Origin: Marinifilum sp. | Lineage (GTDB): Bacteria; Bacteroidota; Bacteroidia; Bacteroidales; CG2-30-32-10 | Length of the DNA stretch: 37,620 nucleotides | NCBI GenBank assembly: GCA_020718065.1 | Contig: DYDE01000026.1 | Location: 1-37,620 of the forward strand | Direction of reading: 5' to 3' | In this document: one piece after another, positions 1 through 7,728 of the stretch | Numbering within the stretch: position 1 is the first letter of the stretch | Layout of the letters: each line of letters opens with the position of its first letter | The notes under the pieces: generated by a model | Databases searched by the model: none | Seen by the model: the letters and a program-made list of their open reading frames with translations, nothing else | What the model was told of the DNA's origin: nothing | Position numbers and translations under genes: made by a program

Positions 1-23
1 TTGAAAAATCTATTTTTTGTTAG

Positions 24-326
24 AAGGTATATAAACAAAAAAAAGAACAAGCCCCCGTTTATTTTGAGTTTATAGATCAGGAAACTCATCCTTCAGGACG
101 TCAGATTGGATTTATTGCCCAGGAAATTCAACCACTTTTCCCGGAACTGGTTAAAGAAGACTCAAATGGATATTTGTCAGTTGATTATTCAAGAATGTCT
201 GTAGTGTTATGGCAGGTGTTTAAAGAACAACAACAAATTATCAACAATCAGGAACAGGAAAACCTCAAACTCAAAGTACAGATAGAAGAAATATTGAAGC
301 GACTTGATAAACTTGAAAATAATTAA
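24..326 (+). pseudogene. C-terminal remnant of a tail-fibre protein with a peptidase S74 (intramolecular chaperone) domain
   Basis: The open frame reads GFIAQEIQPLFPELV, then SVDYSRMSVVL, then a Gln/Lys-rich coiled-coil end. This is the typical C-terminal half of the S74/endosialidase chaperone domain, which trimerises fibre or adhesin proteins and cleaves itself off. The frame is closed by TAG at 21-23 and has no usable start before an internal ATG near 196, so it cannot be expressed as an intact protein from here. The first 20 bases do not restore the upstream part of the domain in any frame I tried. It is either a decayed remnant or a gene with a frame break at the window edge; sequence left of the window is needed to decide. 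The domain call is fairly sure, the pseudogene status less so. Confidence 0.6.
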
Positions 327-613
327 GGATATTGTTTTTTACCTATAATCCTCTCTCCTTTTGGCTTAAGCTGTGCCTCATAGTCGCACATCTATCTTTC
401 CATGCTTTTTCTGTTTTAAAAAAATATTGTCTTGCAAAAAAGGTATATTTCTGCAATCTTCGAAACAAGATACTTGCTCCTATTCATTTGACTTCAACTT
501 GTTTGACTTCTGAATAAAATTGAATTACTAAATTACTTGATTATACTAAGGGTTGGGGGGGCACAAGAAATATTCTTAATTTTTTTTTAAATTATTATAC
601 TAAATAAAATTAT
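327..613. other. Non-coding spacer upstream of the MarR operon
   Basis: This is an AT-rich spacer with no gene I can support. The 61-residue ORF inside it has no recognisable features. The only notable piece is a run of seven G at 555-561, unusual in this AT-rich context. No clear terminator follows the S74 remnant. Confidence 0.5.
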
Positions 614-646
614 TGTTGTATTTTGCAACTGTTTTAAAATACAACA
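614..646 (+). promoter_or_regulatory. Perfect 11-bp inverted repeat, probable MarR operator
   Basis: TGTTGTATTTT at 614-624 and AAAATACAACA at 636-646 are exact reverse complements separated by 11 bases. The right arm ends 4 bases before the ATG of the MarR gene. MarR dimers bind palindromes in their own promoters, so autoregulation of the operon is the simplest reading. TATTTTG in the left arm also resembles the Bacteroidota -7 element with one base missing from the spacer. An RNA hairpin masking the start is the alternative. Confidence 0.6.
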
Positions 647-650
647 GTAT

Positions 651-1124
651 ATGACAAATAAAGTTGATGATCAGACAATTAAAAAATTCAGGGAAATTCT
701 GCGGCGTTTCGAAAGGGAAATTTTCGTACAGAGCAATGATTGTTGCTGCAATGGAGTAACGCTTGCCCAATGCCATACGCTATTAGAAATAGAAAACAAA
801 GGCAATATCAGCATTACTGAATTATCAAAAATACTTGGTCTTGATAAAAGTACAATTAGCAGGACTATAGATGGACTGGTTAATATTGGACTGGTTGATC
901 GTAGCATTCCTGAAGAAAACAGACGTATGACAATGCTGCAACTCACAAAGGCAGGGAAAAAAATTTGTCAATCTATCAATGCTAAAAACGACGAATACTT
1001 TGCTGCCATTTTGTCGTCGCTTACCGGTCCTGAAAAAAGTGAGTTTCTTAAAATATTTGAAAAGATCACCGGCCAAATGGTTCAGTTAAGGTCGGTATGT
1101 ACGCAAACTATATGCAAGGATTAA
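651..1124 (+). CDS. MarR-family winged-helix regulator with a Cys triad
   Basis: A 157-residue protein of usual MarR size. The winged helix spans about residues 35-100, with the recognition helix around LGLDKSTISRTIDGL and the wing around PEENRRMTMLQLT. A run of three cysteines (residues 31-33) lies just before it, Cys41 follows, and two more cysteines sit near the C-terminus (CTQTIC). These are plausible thiol or metalloid sensing residues. From memory, MarR proteins with this CC-x-GVTLxQCH stretch occur near arsenic genes; that is not tested here. It is the first gene of a tight + strand operon with an ArsN2-like acetyltransferase (12-base gap), a MATE exporter and GshF. A perfect inverted repeat directly upstream suggests autoregulation. 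The family is sure; the effector is inference. Confidence 0.88.
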   Translation: MTNKVDDQTIKKFREILRRFEREIFVQSNDCCCNGVTLAQCHTLLEIENKGNISITELSKILGLDKSTISRTIDGLVNIGLVDRSIPEENRRMTMLQLTKAGKKICQSINAKNDEYFAAILSSLTGPEKSEFLKIFEKITGQMVQLRSVCTQTICKD

Positions 1125-1136
1125 AAAAAAAAGTAC

Positions 1137-1598
1137 ATGATTACCTATTTATTTGCAGATAAAAACGATCTCAGCAACATATCCCTTTTGTTGAAAGAAA
1201 GTAATTTACCTTTTGAGGATATAGAGGAAAGTGGTGTTCACTTTATCATGGCAAAAGAAAACGAACAAATTGTAGGTTGCATTGGATTGGAAAAATATGA
1301 AACAGATGGATTGCTTCGTTCATTTGCAGTGGATCGTCATTTTCAGGGAAAAGGGTACGGCTATGAGTTATTTAACAGACTTTTAGTTTATGCTGTGCAA
1401 AATGGGATTCAAACCTTACACTTGCTCACTAATACTGCAACCGATTATTTTATTAAAACCGGGTTTCGCATGGAAAGAAGAAGCAAAGCCCCAGAAGTTA
1501 TTCAAAACAGCAGAGAATTCAAAAGCATTTGTCCTTCCTCCTCAAATTATATGGTACTAGAGGAAATTTCAAAATATGTAACTAATCATGTTGAATAA
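1137..1598 (+). CDS. GNAT N-acetyltransferase, ArsN2-like
   Basis: A 153-residue single-domain GNAT enzyme that would transfer acetyl from acetyl-CoA to an amine. The acetyl-CoA binding motif A is RSFAVDRHFQGKGYGYELF (about residues 61-79), with Q-G-K-G-Y-G matching Q/R-x-x-G-x-G/A. The next strand, LLTNTATDYFIKTGF, and the tail with SREFKSICPSSS resemble ArsN2, the acetyltransferase found in arsenic-resistance operons. It follows the MarR gene by 12 bases and overlaps the start of the MATE gene by 11 bases, so it is co-transcribed. The GNAT fold is certain. ArsN2 membership rests on recalled sequence pattern, and the true substrate is unknown. Confidence 0.8.
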   Translation: MITYLFADKNDLSNISLLLKESNLPFEDIEESGVHFIMAKENEQIVGCIGLEKYETDGLLRSFAVDRHFQGKGYGYELFNRLLVYAVQNGIQTLHLLTNTATDYFIKTGFRMERRSKAPEVIQNSREFKSICPSSSNYMVLEEISKYVTNHVE

Positions 1599-3012
1599 AT
1601 TTAATAACAATATGAAATTTCCCCTAAAAAAACATGCAGTTATTGAAGAAAGCATAAAAGCTGAATCAAATATTAAGCAATTAATACAGTTGGCACTACC
1701 CGTAATTGCCATTTCCTTCATGTCGATGGCATACAGTTTTATCAATATCCTATTTGTGGGTAAACTGGGTAGCAATGCTGTTGCAGCTGTCGGATCTGCA
1801 AGCTTTTTCATGAACTTGAGCTGGGGGATTTCGGCTTTGCTCACTGTGGGTATTGGAATTAAAGTATCCCATTCCATGGGAGAGAAAAATATACTATTAT
1901 CAAAGAGCTATGTAAGAAGCGGAATACTGGCCATCATCTTTCTTGCCATTGTTTACTATTTATTAATAGCAATCTTTAGAACTTCCCTGATTGGCTTTAT
2001 CAGTTTAAACAATCCTGAAATTGAACAATCGGCAGCCAACTATTTGTTTTTGGTTGGAATGAGTATCCCATTTTCGTTCCTGAACCTGTTTTTCTCGAAT
2101 ATATTCATAGGTTATGGAGATAGCAGGTTACCATTTAAGATTACCGGTATCGCATTTGGCCTTAACATGCTGTTGGATCCTTTGCTTATTTTTGTTGCAG
2201 GTATGGGCATAAATGGAGCAGCCTTTGCCACTATTATTTCACAAGCTCTGGCAAGCATATTGTTTTACAGAAAATTAAATCACAGCGAAGCTTTACGACC
2301 TAGCGGTGTTACTTTTCGCAGGGCTCATCTTAAAAATTTATTAGGATTAGGGTTAAGTCCGGCTATTCAGCGAATTTCATTTACCATTATTGCCATAATC
2401 ATGGCTCGGATTATAAGTAATTGGGGGGCAACTGCCATTGCCGTGCAAAAAGTAGGAATTCAGATTGAGGCAATAACTTATATGACAGCAGGTGGGTTTA
2501 TGTCTGCCCTGTCGTCCATTTCAGGAAAAGCCTTTGGAGCAAAAGACTATAACAAACAATGGGCCACTTTTCGATCAGGAACGTTCCTTGCCTTCATTAT
2601 CGGCATAATAACTTCGTCTCTCTTTATTGCTTTTCCTGAAAGTCTGTTCTCAATCTTTCTCAAAGAAAAAAAAAGTATTGAGATGGGGAGTGAATACCTG
2701 ACCATACTTGGATATTCTCAATTATTTATGTGTATGGAATCGATGGCTACTGGAGCCTTTTTTGGCTGGGGAAGAACCAGTATACCAGCAATCACAGGAA
2801 TATCACTTACTGTCATTCGAATACCGATGACCCTCTTATTCATCCACTTCTGGCAAAATTCCCTGATATCAGTTTGGTGGAGCATAAGTATAAGTAGCAT
2901 TGCAAAAGGCATCATTCTTGTATTGCTATATATTATTCTTTTTAAACTATTTATAAAAAAACAAAAACCATTATTATATGAATCAGGCAGTTTGTTATTT
3001 AAATACGAATAA
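1588..3012 (+). CDS. MATE-family multidrug/toxin exporter
   Basis: A 474-residue polytopic inner-membrane protein with about twelve hydrophobic segments, the normal size for MATE antiporters, which expel cationic drugs or metabolites using Na+ or H+ gradients. Family-like stretches include LALPVIAISFMSMAYSFI followed by FVGKLGSNAVAAVG near the N-terminus, and the half-repeat GLGLSPAIQRISF with SALSSISGKAFGAKD in the second half. The start shown overlaps the acetyltransferase by 11 bases; an ATG at 1612 is an equally good start outside the overlap. Its place between an ArsN2-like enzyme and GshF suggests it exports a modified or thiol-linked toxic compound, which is inference. Confidence 0.88.
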   Translation: MLNKFNNNMKFPLKKHAVIEESIKAESNIKQLIQLALPVIAISFMSMAYSFINILFVGKLGSNAVAAVGSASFFMNLSWGISALLTVGIGIKVSHSMGEKNILLSKSYVRSGILAIIFLAIVYYLLIAIFRTSLIGFISLNNPEIEQSAANYLFLVGMSIPFSFLNLFFSNIFIGYGDSRLPFKITGIAFGLNMLLDPLLIFVAGMGINGAAFATIISQALASILFYRKLNHSEALRPSGVTFRRAHLKNLLGLGLSPAIQRISFTIIAIIMARIISNWGATAIAVQKVGIQIEAITYMTAGGFMSALSSISGKAFGAKDYNKQWATFRSGTFLAFIIGIITSSLFIAFPESLFSIFLKEKKSIEMGSEYLTILGYSQLFMCMESMATGAFFGWGRTSIPAITGISLTVIRIPMTLLFIHFWQNSLISVWWSISISSIAKGIILVLLYIILFKLFIKKQKPLLYESGSLLFKYE

Positions 3013-3088
3013 AAAAAATTATTTAAGTAAATCACAGAATTTCATGAAATGTTGTCCAGGGACTTATGTTAAGAAAAAATCAATACCT

Positions 3089-5395
3089 ATGAACGAGAAT
3101 ATGTTTAAATCAGTATCTGCTCAAATAAAAGGAGATTTATGGCTGGATGCTTTGTTTGGAATCGAAAAGGAAAACATTCGAGTGGATGAGGCTGGCAATT
3201 TAGCACAAACACCACATCCGAAGGTATTTGGAAACAAAAGGAAACATCCCTATATAACTACAGATTTCTCAGAAAGCCAGGTAGAAATGATTACTCCCCC
3301 CCTACCCGACATAAAGCAAACACTGGGCTTTCTTGAGACCCTGCATGATTTGATTAGCCTTGAGTTATCTAATGAATATCTCTGGCCGCAAAGTATTCCG
3401 CCTATTTTACCAGATGATAAACAAATACCCATTGCTCAATTTGATGAAGATGGAAAAGAATCACAGCAATACCGCGAGTTTCTTGCCCAGAAATATGGTC
3501 CTAAAAACCAGTTATTTTCAGGAATCCACTTTAATCTTTCTTTTGGCGAAAAACTACTGAAAATGCTTTATAATAAAAGTGAGACATCCTTATCTTACGA
3601 AGATTTCAAGGATGAGGTTTATTTAAAAACTACCAGGCAGCTACTCCGGTTGAGATGGTTGTATGTATTACTTTTTGGAAATAGTCCTGTAGCTGACTCA
3701 TCGATGGAACTCAAATGCAAACAATCGCCTTTTAGCATTGATAAACATGTACTTGGACTTTCAATACGGAATAGCTGTTATGGTTACCAGAATATAAATG
3801 AATTATTTCCAGATTACAGTTCGGTAAAGAACTTTAAGCAAAGTATAGACAAAATGGTGGAGGAAGGAAAACTGGCATCTTCAAAGGAATTGTATTCTCC
3901 TGTACGACCTAAGTTTACGAAAGACCCTGAACATATTTCTTACATAGAAATCCGCTTTATTGATATAGATCCATTAGCAAAAGCCGGAATAACCGAAGAA
4001 GCATTATATATTCTGCATACGCTGGCTATTTATGGCCTGCTTACGGATGAACCTGATAATTTTGAAGCCGGAGCCCAATCGCAGGCAAACAAATATCATG
4101 GATATGTTGCCTTATTCGGATTGAATCCATTACCCTTTGTACACAATCAGTCAGGAGAATATATTGATATTTGGTCCAAAGCTGGTAATCTTATGCAAGC
4201 AATAACTGAATTATTTCAACGACTTTCGGTGAATAACGCAGCCTATAGAAAAGCATGGGAAATGGCAACATCTTTAATCAATAATCCCAAACAGCGCAGG
4301 GTTTATGAGGTATTGGATGGAATTCTAAAAATGGGATATGTCCCTTTTCATATGGAAAAAGCGCGTCAATATTTTAGTGAAAGCAATCAAAGAAATTATA
4401 ATTTTATTGGATTGGAAGATATGGAGTTATCTACCCAATTATTACTGCGTGAGGCGCTGAAAAGAGGAATTTCTTTTGAAATTCTCGACAGGAAAGAAAA
4501 TTTTATCCGTCTGCAACAAAATGGAAATATACAATATGTGAAGCAGGCGACAAAAACCTCCCTCGACAATTATGCCAGCATATTGGCAATGGAAAACAAA
4601 CTGCTTACAAAAAAAATTCTCCATGAAGCTGGTCTTCGGGTTCCAAAAGGACTGGAATATACCCAGGCAGAAACAGCAAAAAACGACTTTTTTTTGTTTA
4701 AAGAAAAACCCATTGTAGTAAAACCAAACCAAACCAATTTTGGTATTGGTATTACCATTTTAAAAGAAAATACAGATGAATCTATATTTCAAAGAGCCAT
4801 AGACATTGCTTTTGAGCATGATACAACCATCTTGATTGAAGAATTTATTGCTGGCAAAGAATTCCGTTTTTTTATCATTGGCAATGAGGTAGTGGGAATA
4901 TTGCATCGGGTACCTGCAAATGTTACCGGTAACGGTAAACTATCGATTCATGAATTAGTACAAATTAAAAATCAGGATCCATTAAGAGGAAAAGGATATC
5001 ACACCCCATTGGAAAAGATTCAGTTGGGTGAGGCAGAGGCTATGTTTTTAAAGTCACAGCAAAAGGATTTCCAATATACACCTGCCCCCGGTGAAATTGT
5101 TTTTTTACGGGAAAATTCAAACATCAGCACTGGTGGCGACAGTATAGATTTTACAGATGATATACCCGATAGCTATAAACAAATTGCTGTAAAAGCAGCA
5201 CAAGCACTTCAAGTAAAAATTACAGGACTGGACATGATTATTCTGGATTATACGCAAGAACCAACAGCAGCAAATCATGCCATTATTGAATTAAATTTTA
5301 ATCCGGCTATACATATTCATTGCCATCCATATAAAGGTAAAAACCGTAAATTGAATGAAATATTAATGGATATATTGGGGTTTCAGGTTGTATAA
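3089..5395 (+). CDS. gshF: Bifunctional glutamate-cysteine ligase / glutathione synthetase
   Basis: This enzyme makes glutathione in one polypeptide: gamma-glutamylcysteine formation, then addition of glycine, both using ATP. The N-terminal ligase part shows LFGIEKENIRVD, SESQVEMITPP, FSGIHFNLSFG, LLFGNSPV, SIRNSCYGY and YIEIRFIDIDP. The C-terminal ATP-grasp part shows VVKPNQTNFGIGI, LIEEFIAGKEFRFF, LRGKGYHTPLEK and ELNFNPAIHIHCHP. The ORF opens at 2978, overlapping the MATE gene by 35 bases. I place the start at ATG 3089, close to where the conserved region begins, giving 768 residues, near the usual 750-760; ATG 3044 is also possible. It is the last gene of the stress operon. Glutathione synthesis is patchy in Bacteroidota, so acquisition with the operon is plausible. 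Confidence 0.93.
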   Translation: MNENMFKSVSAQIKGDLWLDALFGIEKENIRVDEAGNLAQTPHPKVFGNKRKHPYITTDFSESQVEMITPPLPDIKQTLGFLETLHDLISLELSNEYLWPQSIPPILPDDKQIPIAQFDEDGKESQQYREFLAQKYGPKNQLFSGIHFNLSFGEKLLKMLYNKSETSLSYEDFKDEVYLKTTRQLLRLRWLYVLLFGNSPVADSSMELKCKQSPFSIDKHVLGLSIRNSCYGYQNINELFPDYSSVKNFKQSIDKMVEEGKLASSKELYSPVRPKFTKDPEHISYIEIRFIDIDPLAKAGITEEALYILHTLAIYGLLTDEPDNFEAGAQSQANKYHGYVALFGLNPLPFVHNQSGEYIDIWSKAGNLMQAITELFQRLSVNNAAYRKAWEMATSLINNPKQRRVYEVLDGILKMGYVPFHMEKARQYFSESNQRNYNFIGLEDMELSTQLLLREALKRGISFEILDRKENFIRLQQNGNIQYVKQATKTSLDNYASILAMENKLLTKKILHEAGLRVPKGLEYTQAETAKNDFFLFKEKPIVVKPNQTNFGIGITILKENTDESIFQRAIDIAFEHDTTILIEEFIAGKEFRFFIIGNEVVGILHRVPANVTGNGKLSIHELVQIKNQDPLRGKGYHTPLEKIQLGEAEAMFLKSQQKDFQYTPAPGEIVFLRENSNISTGGDSIDFTDDIPDSYKQIAVKAAQALQVKITGLDMIILDYTQEPTAANHAIIELNFNPAIHIHCHPYKGKNRKLNEILMDILGFQVV

Positions 5396-5493
5396 AGATA
5401 TGATTATTTTTTCATTGAAAACAAAAGTTAGAATTGTCAATTTCTTTAACTTATCAGTTTAATTATGCTTGACATTTTAAATTTCAAAAAAAA

Positions 5494-5845
5494 GTGATTA
5501 CAACTTTATACAGGCCAGTTGGTCCGAAAGAACTTGAGTTGATTGAGCAGTCTGGTTGGAAAAAGTTCCACCCCGATTACCCGAACAACCAATTTTTTTA
5601 TCCCGTTATGAATGAGGAATATGCGATACAAATTGCAAGAGAATGGAATGTTCCTGCATCCGGTTCTGGCTTCGTTACAAAGTTTGCAATTAAAACAGAT
5701 TATTTAAGAAAAGTTTGACATACAAAATGTTGGTGGACAAATTCACAACGAACTATGGGTTCCTGCAGAAGAACTTGAAGAATTTAATAATAACATCATA
5801 GATCAAATTGAAATAACTAAGTCATTTTATCTAACAGATGAATGA
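5494..5845 (+). pseudogene. Frameshifted small conserved protein of unknown function
   Basis: The first frame (GTG start at 5494, TGA at 5716) encodes LYRPVGPKELELIEQSGW and FFYPVMNEEYAIQIAREWNV, then stops. The continuation, FDIQNVGGQIHNELWVPAEE and so on, lies in the next frame and ends at TGA 5843-5845. Removing one A from AAAAG at about 5709-5713 joins both into about 117 residues. The joined protein matches a small family I know only from database entries loosely labelled ADP-ribosylation/crystallin J1; I know of no proven function. It is either a real inactivating frameshift or a sequencing error. The gene sits alone between gshF and a delta-60 repeat protein. The frame break is read directly from the sequence. 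Confidence 0.7.
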
Positions 5846-5866
5846 GAAACTCTGGCTATAACAAGT

Positions 5867-5936
5867 AATTACTTTCAATGACAAGATATAAGATTGTTTT
5901 GAAAAACAGAATTAATTTTAAAATATTTGGCACATT
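5867..5936 (+). repeat. 70-bp intergenic direct repeat, copy 1
   Basis: This matches copy 2 at 7546-7615 at 61 of 70 positions without gaps; the last 20 bases, including ATATTTGGCACATT, are identical. It begins 21 bases after the frameshifted gene and precedes the delta-60 gene. The two copies bracket that gene. It is outside any coding frame I accept, so shared protein coding does not explain the similarity. Confidence 0.75.
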
Positions 5937-6032
5937 GTTAATATTTATAGTAAATTTCGTTATTGAAAAACAATTATCAAAATATTACTTAAAATGCGAT
6001 GTTTAGCTACAAAATTGAAAATAACAATGTAT

Positions 6033-7490
6033 ATGAAAAACAACATTATTTACCAGCTTAATTCTTTTTTATTAAAAAAGGCATTTTATAATGCAGTCTT
6101 ATTAACTGTTTTTTGCTTTAGCACAAATGCCCAGCCAGGTGCCAACGACCCTACATTTAACCCCGGTACGGGAGCAAACAGTTGGGTCTGGACAACCGCC
6201 CTACAAAGCGATGGTAAAATTATTATAGGAGGCGATTTCACTTCCTATAATGGAATTACAAGAAACTATATTGCCCGCCTTAATACCGACGGAACGTTGG
6301 ATGATACATATAACACTAGTATGGGTGCAAATAATCATGTTTTTACAACTGCCTTACAAAACGATGGTAGAATTATTATAGGAGGCGATTTTACTTCTTA
6401 TAATGGAACTTCAAGAAACTATATTGCCCGCCTCAATGTCGATGGAACGCTTGACGCAACTTTTAACCCAGGTACAGGTGCAAACAATACTGTCGGCACT
6501 ACAACCATGCAAAGCGATGGTAAAATTATTATCTGCGGTAGTTTCACTTCCTATAATGGAACCATAATACACCGTATTGCTCGCCTCAATGTCGATGGAA
6601 CGCTTGATGCTAATTTTAACCCCGGGACGGGAGCAAATAATGCAGGATTAAATTGTGGGGTATACACAACATCCATACAAAGCGACGGGAAAATTATTAT
6701 AGGTGGTGATTACACTTCATATAATGAAACTCCAATAAACGGTATTGCCCGCCTCAATACAGATGGAACGCTTGACGCAACTTTTAACCTCGGTATGGGT
6801 GCAGGCGGTTATGTCTATTCTACTTCTATACAAAGTGATGGGAAAATTATCATTGGTGGCGCATTCAATTCCTATAATGGAACTACAAGAAACAGTATTG
6901 CTCGCCTCAATGCCGATGGAATGCTTGATGCTAATTTTAACCCTGGTTCGGGCTTGGGAGGAGTATACCCCTATGTATCTACAACTGCAGTACAAAGCGA
7001 TGGTAAAATTATTATCGGAGGCACATTCACTTCCTATAATGGAACCATAAGAAAATTTATTCTCTGTCTCAAAGCCGATGGAACATTGGACACTACTTTT
7101 AACCCCAGTATTGGAGCAAACGATTGTGTCAATACAACCGCCATACAAAGTGATGGTAAAATTATTATCGGTGGTAATTTTACATCCTATAATGGAACGG
7201 GTAGAAATAGAATTGCAAGAATTTTAGGCGGTAATGCAGGAATAAGCTCTATGCAGTCAAAAACAATATACATTTATCCCAATCCTGTTTCTGAAGAATT
7301 GAATATTGAAGCAAAAGGAAATAATGAACAACTATACTATGAGATTATGAATTTATACGGAAAAGTGCTTTTTACAGGTAATTTCTATGAAAAAACTATT
7401 GTTCAATTAGCTGATCTTGTTCCGGGAGTTTATTTAGTTAAACTTGTAACTAACAAAGGCTTTGAAATTAAAAAAATTATAAAGGAATAG
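6033..7490 (+). CDS. Secreted delta-60 repeat (seven-bladed propeller) protein with T9SS sorting domain
   Basis: Seven copies of a repeat of about 57 residues, each with a core like QSDGKIIIGGDFTSYNG followed by IARLN-x-DGTLD. This is the delta-60 repeat family, predicted to fold as a beta-propeller; seven copies would make one complete ring. The start is set at ATG 6033 because it places a clear signal peptide (MKNNIIYQ to TNAQ) at the N-terminus; the ORF itself opens at 5994. The C-terminal 75 residues begin IYIYPNPVSEELNIEA and end FEIKKIIKE, a type A T9SS sorting domain, so the product should cross the outer membrane and be surface-attached or released. Ligand unknown. It is bracketed by two copies of a 70-bp repeat. 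Confidence 0.85.
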   Translation: MKNNIIYQLNSFLLKKAFYNAVLLTVFCFSTNAQPGANDPTFNPGTGANSWVWTTALQSDGKIIIGGDFTSYNGITRNYIARLNTDGTLDDTYNTSMGANNHVFTTALQNDGRIIIGGDFTSYNGTSRNYIARLNVDGTLDATFNPGTGANNTVGTTTMQSDGKIIICGSFTSYNGTIIHRIARLNVDGTLDANFNPGTGANNAGLNCGVYTTSIQSDGKIIIGGDYTSYNETPINGIARLNTDGTLDATFNLGMGAGGYVYSTSIQSDGKIIIGGAFNSYNGTTRNSIARLNADGMLDANFNPGSGLGGVYPYVSTTAVQSDGKIIIGGTFTSYNGTIRKFILCLKADGTLDTTFNPSIGANDCVNTTAIQSDGKIIIGGNFTSYNGTGRNRIARILGGNAGISSMQSKTIYIYPNPVSEELNIEAKGNNEQLYYEIMNLYGKVLFTGNFYEKTIVQLADLVPGVYLVKLVTNKGFEIKKIIKE

Positions 7491-7545
7491 AAATCAAAAG
7501 GACAGACTATTGACAGAGAAGAATAACAACCCATTCAAAATACAC

Positions 7546-7615
7546 AATAACTTTCAATGGCGGGTCATAAGAATGTTTAGAAAAACAAAATTAATTTTAA
7601 AATATTTGGCACATT
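7546..7615 (+). repeat. 70-bp intergenic direct repeat, copy 2
   Basis: Ungapped match to 5867-5936 (61/70). It begins 55 bases after the delta-60 gene and ends 113 bases before the amidohydrolase start. Both copies start near CTTTCAATG and end in TTTGGCACATT. Purpose unknown: a duplicated 3' flank, a regulatory leader or a cassette-like boundary would all fit. Confidence 0.75.
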
Positions 7616-7675
7616 AAAACAATTGCCAAAAAATTATTAATAATGCAATTAAAAAAGTATTGATATTTAAAACCT

Positions 7676-7683
7676 TAAATTTG
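7676..7683 (+). promoter_or_regulatory. Bacteroidota -7 element, TAAATTTG
   Basis: Exact match to TAnnTTTG, 45 bases before the amidohydrolase ATG. No convincing -33 TTTG partner was found, so this is a moderate call. Confidence 0.4.
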
Positions 7684-7728
7684 ACAATAAATTTAATTAA
7701 ACTTTTTTAAAAACTAAAAAAACACCCC

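Noticed and set aside
332-517. 61-residue + strand ORF after the S74 remnant
   Set aside because: No recognisable domain, unusual composition for this genome and no promoter; likely chance.
6717-7148. 143-residue - strand ORF inside the delta-60 gene
   Set aside because: Shadow of the repetitive + strand gene; its own repeats mirror the delta-60 repeats.
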